Shown here: positions 60,826 to 64,000 of the stretch, piece after piece
Layout: each line of letters starts with the position of its first letter
Position numbering within the stretch: the first letter of the stretch is position 1
NCBI GenBank assembly: GCA_963560245.1
Contig: CAUWNS010000004.1
Location: 62,001 to 126,000, forward strand
Length of the DNA stretch: 64,000 nt
From: Pseudoruminococcus_B sp937901805
Lineage (GTDB): Bacteria > Bacillota > Clostridia > Oscillospirales > Ruminococcaceae
Direction of reading: 5' to 3'
Translations under genes and position numbers: made by a program
The notes under the pieces: model-generated
Told to the model about the DNA's origin: nothing
The model's input: the letters and a program-made list of their open reading frames with translations, nothing else
Database searches by the model: none

Positions 60826-61482
60826 CTAACCGTCCAGCTTACCCAATTTTTTTAGAGTGTAGGCATAAGAAAGAAAACGAGGGTTTTTTTCCCGGATATC
60901 CTGTTCACTGACCCCGAGATACAGGGATATTTCGTCCATAATCCGGTCGTCCCCATTTTGAATACAGAGATAGCCGCTGACTTCTTCCCATTGGACAACT
61001 GCCGGAGATGTTTCCATACAGACCTTCTTCCTCTTTCTCCTCCAAAAAGATTTCCGGACGGGAGGGGGTGTGGGGACAATATCCGGCAAGGTGAATGCTT
61101 TCGGACAAAAATCCAGTTTTTCAACAGGATAGGAATGCGCACGGAAGAAAGGAATTTCAAATTCTGACATGCCGTTGGGGACTGGGATTTCTTCCAGAAG
61201 GTGCGGATAGTAGTTGAGCAGTACGTTTACCTTTAAACTCTCCAGTTCTCCCGGGGAAAAAGAATAAGGGGCTGCATGATGAGTTTTCACAAGATAACTT
61301 TCCAGTTGTGAAAAACTGCGCGCACAGGGTTTGATTTTTTTCTGTGCCTGAGAAAGAAATTGTTCAGGGCGCTCGGAACGTCCATCCTTATTTTTTTCAG
61401 AAACAAAAATAGCGGTGGGGCCATCTGCACCCCCGATAATACCGATGGATGAGGTTTTCCGCAGGTGTTTCAAAAAACTCAT
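60826..61482 (-). CDS. unknown protein with an OadB-like GGADGPT signature
   Basis: A 218-residue protein. Residues 12-26 read SIGIIGGADGPTAIF, the signature of the Na+-translocating decarboxylase beta subunit (OadB/GcdB), but nothing else here resembles that polytopic subunit. The rest is soluble in character, with a basic patch (RKSFWRRKRKK near 143-155) and a C-terminal part rich in aromatic and acidic residues. Its ATG overlaps the stop of the flavin reductase gene, so the two are coupled. The function is unknown; automated naming as a decarboxylase would be misleading. Confidence 0.75.
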   Translation of the reverse strand: MSFLKHLRKTSSIGIIGGADGPTAIFVSEKNKDGRSERPEQFLSQAQKKIKPCARSFSQLESYLVKTHHAAPYSFSPGELESLKVNVLLNYYPHLLEEIPVPNGMSEFEIPFFRAHSYPVEKLDFCPKAFTLPDIVPTPPPVRKSFWRRKRKKVCMETSPAVVQWEEVSGYLCIQNGDDRIMDEISLYLGVSEQDIREKNPRFLSYAYTLKKLGKLDG

Positions 61483-62111
61483 GCTTTTCTCCCCTTCTGC
61501 TCCCTGGTTTTTTGATTGATGGAATTATTTTTTCTTTGGCCATGTTTTTTCGTCTTTTTCCGGACAGAAAAACCAAAAGTTCCCGTTTTTGGCCCGAGTT
61601 GATAGTACTCTCCATGGGAAAAACCAATCAGATTCGCACGCTCTAGATGAAGTTTTCCGGAGGCGTCTATCAGATGCTCCTCAACATGGACGGCAAGGAT
61701 TTCCGCCAGGAACATTTCATGGCTTCCTAAAGGGAGAATTTGTGTGACTTTGCATTCCAGATTGACTGGGCATTCTTCGATGAGCGGAGCACTGACAAAT
61801 TGGGAGGGAGAGACCGTCAGTCCCATTAACGAGAGTTTGTCCATATCTTTTCCGGAGCGGACGCCGCAAAAATCCACTGCTTTTGTAAGCGGGACAGAGG
61901 GCAGATTAATCACAAAGTCTCCGCTGTTTTTGATAAGATCATATGAAAAACGGGAAGGCCGAACGGAGACATAAGTCATCGGCGGGTGAGTATTGACAAT
62001 ACCGGTCCATGCTATAGTAAGTGCATTGGGGCGTTCTACAGTACCGCAGGAAACAAGAACAGGCGGGATAGGACCCAGGAGTGTAGTAGGTTTCCAGACA
62101 GCTTTGCTCAT
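61479..62111 (-). CDS. flavin reductase-like FMN-binding protein
   Basis: A 210-residue split-barrel flavoprotein of the flavin reductase-like family: PVLVSCGTVERPNALTIAWTG, PPMTYVSVRPSRFSY, FVINLPS and DFCGVRSGKDMDK. It likely binds FMN and reduces an unknown acceptor. The ATG at 62111 follows GAAGGAG. The C-terminus is unusually basic. Confidence 0.88.
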   Translation of the reverse strand: MSKAVWKPTTLLGPIPPVLVSCGTVERPNALTIAWTGIVNTHPPMTYVSVRPSRFSYDLIKNSGDFVINLPSVPLTKAVDFCGVRSGKDMDKLSLMGLTVSPSQFVSAPLIEECPVNLECKVTQILPLGSHEMFLAEILAVHVEEHLIDASGKLHLERANLIGFSHGEYYQLGPKTGTFGFSVRKKTKKHGQRKNNSINQKTREQKGRKA

Positions 62112-62201
62112 AATAGATTCTCCTTCATCCATGTAGGTAGTCGCTTTTTAAAACCATTGTATCATATTTTATAAAAGCTGTCAGAATTTTTAACTGAGAA
62201 C

Positions 62202-62230
62202 TTGACAAAGCCTGAGAACCTTTGTATAAT
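62202..62230 (+). promoter_or_regulatory. promoter of tRNA-Leu
   Basis: TTGACA, 17 bases and TATAAT: a consensus sigma-A promoter 18 bases before the tRNA. Confidence 0.92.
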
Positions 62231-62247
62231 ACTAAACGTTGAAAGTT

Positions 62248-62334
62248 GCCGGTGTGATGGAATTGGCAGACGTGCTGGACTCAAAATCCAGTGGTGGCGA
62301 CACCGTACCGGTTCGACCCCGGTCACCGGCACCA
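62248..62334 (+). tRNA. tRNA-Leu (CAA)
   Basis: An 87-base class II tRNA. The acceptor stem GCCGGTG pairs with CACCGGC. The anticodon arm CTGGA-CTCAAAA-TCCAG gives anticodon CAA. A long variable arm and GGTTCGACCCC T-arm are present, and CCA is encoded at the 3' end. It reads UUG. Confidence 0.97.
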
Positions 62335-62369
62335 AACCTGCGGTTAGCATTTCGCGACCGTAGGTTTTT
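62335..62369 (+). terminator. terminator of tRNA-Leu
   Basis: AACCTGCGG and CCGTAGGTT (one G-T pair), followed by TTTTT. Confidence 0.8.
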
Positions 62370-62432
62370 CTTTTTGTATCGGTTTCGTGCTCGCGTTTAT
62401 AGAGGGTATCTGTTTTATAAACGCTTCTCATG

Positions 62433-62467
62433 ATGGAGTGACAAAAAAGATGTCACTCCATTTTTTT
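62433..62467 (+). terminator. strong isolated terminator hairpin
   Basis: ATGGAGTGACA and TGTCACTCCAT form a perfect 11-bp stem with loop AAAAAGA, followed by TTTTTTT. There is no gene between it and the tRNA terminator; it may be left from DNA that was lost. Confidence 0.75.
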
Positions 62468-62620
62468 CAGTATTCATGCGGGTTTGCGGGCCTTTTGGAG
62501 CAAAATACGAAAAACGGTTTTACCGTAGATGTCCAAACAGCAAACCGCAGCAAAATCCGTCACAGCGGGGCTTCTGCCTGATTTTTCAGGCCGGAGGCCT
62601 CGCTTTTTTGTATACGGAAA

Positions 62621-62641
62621 ACCACTCGCTAGGCGAGTGGT
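62621..62641 (+). mobile_element. subterminal hairpin of an IS200/IS605-type left end
   Basis: ACCACTCGC and GCGAGTGGT form a 9-bp stem with loop TAG, 52 bases before the transposase start. IS200/IS605 elements carry such a hairpin near their left end for single-strand recognition by TnpA. Confidence 0.6.
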
Positions 62642-62693
62642 ACAAAAACAGGCTATTGCCGATGATGTAAAAAACAAAAGGTGGACATTCAGA

Positions 62694-62925
62694 ATGAGTC
62701 TGAATGACAGTAATAGTTTATCGCATACGAAGTGGAATTGCAAATATCATATCGTGTTTGCACCGAAATATCGCCGAAAAGTGTTTTACAGAGAAAAACG
62801 AGTTGCAGTAGGAAAGATATTGAGATAACTATGCGAATGGAAGGGGGGAGAATAGTTGAAGCAGAAGTATGCCCAGACCATGTGCATATGCTGATGGAGA
62901 TACCGCCGAAACTGTCAGTGAAGAA
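62694..62925 (+). pseudogene. decayed IS200/IS605 TnpA transposase fragment
   Basis: The reading begins MSLNDSNSLSHTKWNCKYHI and continues FAPKYRRKVFYREKR, typical of Y1 transposases. A TAA stop occurs where Gln is expected after GKILR (62826). A one-base loss in the G run near 62845 shifts the frame, after which RIVEAEVCPDHVHMLMEIPP shows the HUH metal motif. The gene then ends at an abrupt junction, and the Tyr nucleophile region is missing. It cannot encode an active enzyme. Confidence 0.88.
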
Positions 62926-63189
62926 ATCGTCAGCATTGCGCTTTCCACCAATGACGATATTCTCATTCTGGACCCGGAATCTGAATTCATCCTCTCCCTG
63001 TTCGAGCAGCTGGTAGGCGCGGGCAATGTGAGCGCCAAGGGAATCAAAACTGCCCAGCATTCAGCAAAGACGGCGCAGCAGGCAGCGAAAGCGACTCAGA
63101 AAGCAGCGCAGGCTGCCGCAAAAGCGGCCAAAACAGCAGCCTGTAAAAAAACAGGCTGCTGGATTTTCTATCGCAATTCCAAACTGTAG
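62920..63189 (+). pseudogene. scraps resembling conjugative-element genes
   Basis: One open frame joins two unlike pieces. EIVSIALSTNDDILILDPESEF resembles the Walker B region of VirB4/TraE-type conjugation ATPases. SAKTAQQAAKATQKAAQAAA is an Ala/Lys/Thr repeat like that in cell-wall hydrolase genes of Tn1549-type elements. Neither piece is a whole gene. The assignment is from memory of the families and needs a search. Confidence 0.5.
63135..63160 (-). terminator. terminator of the winged-helix gene
   Basis: AGCAGCCTGT and ACAGGCTGCT form a perfect 10-bp stem eight bases after the minus-strand stop, followed on that strand by GTTTTGG. Confidence 0.65.
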
Positions 63190-63569
63190 CCGACTTCACG
63201 AATACAGCGCAGATAAATCCCGGAATCCTTTTCCAAATTCATTTTGCGCCGGATTGCCTGCACATGATGGCTGACCAGCTTCCGTGCTTCTCCGTAATCG
63301 GGTTCTTTCCATATCCTTTCATAGATTTGGGTATATGTTAAGACACGGTTGGGATTTTGGAGCAAATACAGGAAGATCTCATACTCGGTTTTGGTGAGAG
63401 GAATCTCCTGCTGTTCCCGGAAAACCTTCCGCTGGTTTAAGCAAACCTCAAAGTTTGGAAGGGATATCACCGGATGCTGTTCCTGCCCGCGCCACTCTAT
63501 TTCTGGATGTTGCTGCAGGAAAGAAAGGAAATCCTCAAAGGTTTTATATTCCTCTTCCTGCAACTCCAA
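63168..63569 (-). CDS. orphan OmpR/PhoB-type winged-helix regulator
   Basis: A 133-residue protein. Residues 35-133 form an OmpR-type winged helix (EIPLTKTEYEIFLYLLQNPN, VLTYTQIYERIW, VSHHVQAIRRKM, CIREVGYSLE). The first 34 residues are acidic and aromatic (EEEYKTFEDFLSFLQQHPEIE) and are not a receiver domain. It should bind DNA but cannot be phosphorylated in the usual way. It may be a truncated response regulator or a compact regulator of an accessory element. The start codon has only a weak upstream site. Confidence 0.75.
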   Translation of the reverse strand: MELQEEEYKTFEDFLSFLQQHPEIEWRGQEQHPVISLPNFEVCLNQRKVFREQQEIPLTKTEYEIFLYLLQNPNRVLTYTQIYERIWKEPDYGEARKLVSHHVQAIRRKMNLEKDSGIYLRCIREVGYSLELR

Positions 63570-63600
63570 AATGATTACTTGTCCGATACTGTTATCTCCT

Positions 63601-64000
63601 TCATTCTACGACCACCTGCAGCGAACCGCAAAAGTGATCCCCTTCTAATGTAAGATAGTTATCTCCCGTATTCAGTGTGACAGAGTATGTATCTGCACCA
63701 CTGTCCTCAGTAATGATTTTCTCCTCGTTTTTATCTCTCCAGTACAACTTAGCGGAGCCGGAGTCTATTGTTAATTTATAAGTTATGGTAAGGTCGTTTC
63801 CCTTATCACGATCTAATCCTGTACCGCCAAAGATGTATTCTACATCGCTGAAGTCTTCATATTCAGCGGAATAAGAGCCGGTATAGGTATCTTCACCTTT
63901 CATTTTATCTCCCTGCAAATCTTTCTCCTCTGTAAGAGCGTATTGACTGAAATGGTGCAAAAGATCGTTAAATCCATTCAACACATCGTCTTTGATATGA
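63601..64000 (-). CDS. unknown protein, N-terminus beyond window
   Basis: The frame is open to the right edge, so the gene is partial; a GTG at 63984 is possible but not needed. The visible 133 residues have a polar N-terminal part (NGFNDLLHHFSQYAL) and a beta-rich C-terminal part (TYKLTIDSGSAKLYWRDKN, GDNYLTLEGDHFCGSLQVVV). It looks like an extracytoplasmic or lipoprotein-type beta domain. I do not recognise the family. Confidence 0.6.
   Translation of the reverse strand, partial: HIKDDVLNGFNDLLHHFSQYALTEEKDLQGDKMKGEDTYTGSYSAEYEDFSDVEYIFGGTGLDRDKGNDLTITYKLTIDSGSAKLYWRDKNEEKIITEDSGADTYSVTLNTGDNYLTLEGDHFCGSLQVVVE

Noticed and set aside
1..64000. CRISPR array, prophage, toxin-antitoxin pair or restriction system
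   Set aside because: No regularly spaced repeats, no cas, capsid, integrase or methylase genes were seen on either strand.

Overview
The window reads as chromosome of a low-to-mid GC, spore-forming, anaerobic Firmicute of class Clostridia, probably near the Ruminococcaceae/Oscillospiraceae. The evidence is spoIIR, hrcA with a CIRCE operator, an L10 leader, the dnaG-sigA pair, and the anaerobic (cobalt-early) cobalamin pathway. Genes are tightly packed, Shine-Dalgarno sites are strong, TTG and GTG starts are common, and intrinsic terminators are abundant. The lineage call is inference from gene content; no marker search was possible.

Layout. 1-840 (minus): an ECF sigma factor, a small membrane protein and the first codons of a third gene, behind an ECF-type promoter. 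1170-18411 (plus): one promoter, a cobalamin riboswitch and a nearly gap-free 19-gene operon running from sirohydrochlorin to adenosylcobalamin (cbiK, cbiD, cbiL, cbiF, cbiG, cbiH, cobK, cbiET, cbiA, cobT, cobU, cobS, a second short cobU-like gene, cobC, cbiB, cobD, cbiP, cobO, cbiC). No corrin transporter and no lower-ligand synthesis genes are seen. 18446-23820 (minus): three tandem M14 zinc carboxypeptidase paralogues. 24170-28686 (minus): a Dabb protein, a ComM/YifB ATPase and a Ca2+-type P-ATPase.

28954-38003 (plus): housekeeping genes (phosphosugar mutase, pepT, rpmE, YigZ, dGTPase-like protein, thioesterase, dnaG, sigA, an Rrf2 regulator). 38138-39043 (minus): a DUF378 protein and spoIIR. 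39144-39424 (plus): a promoter and a terminator with no convincing gene between them. 39488: an RNHCP zinc protein. 40015-46049 (minus): a five-gene exopolysaccharide cluster, preceded by a DivIVA-like gene. 47177-49184: a HAD phosphatase, a small membrane protein and a cytidine deaminase-like protein.

49421-53130: rpmG-secE-nusG-rplK-rplA, then rplJ-rplL behind its own promoter and L10 leader. 53211-55690: a short family-A DNA polymerase without a 5' nuclease domain, then a frameshifted AAA ATPase pseudogene. 55794-60803: the hrcA-grpE-dnaK-dnaJ heat-shock operon with a perfect CIRCE. 60826-62111 (minus): a flavin reductase and an odd protein carrying an OadB-like signature. 62248: tRNA-Leu(CAA). 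From 62433 to the end the DNA is a mosaic: a decayed IS200-type transposase, scraps resembling conjugative-element genes, an orphan winged-helix regulator and a truncated protein at the edge.

No CRISPR array, prophage or obvious defence system was found. The most unusual points are the pair of complementary-looking CobU proteins, the OadB signature in a small soluble protein, the M14 triplet, and the orphan transcript candidate beside spoIIR.
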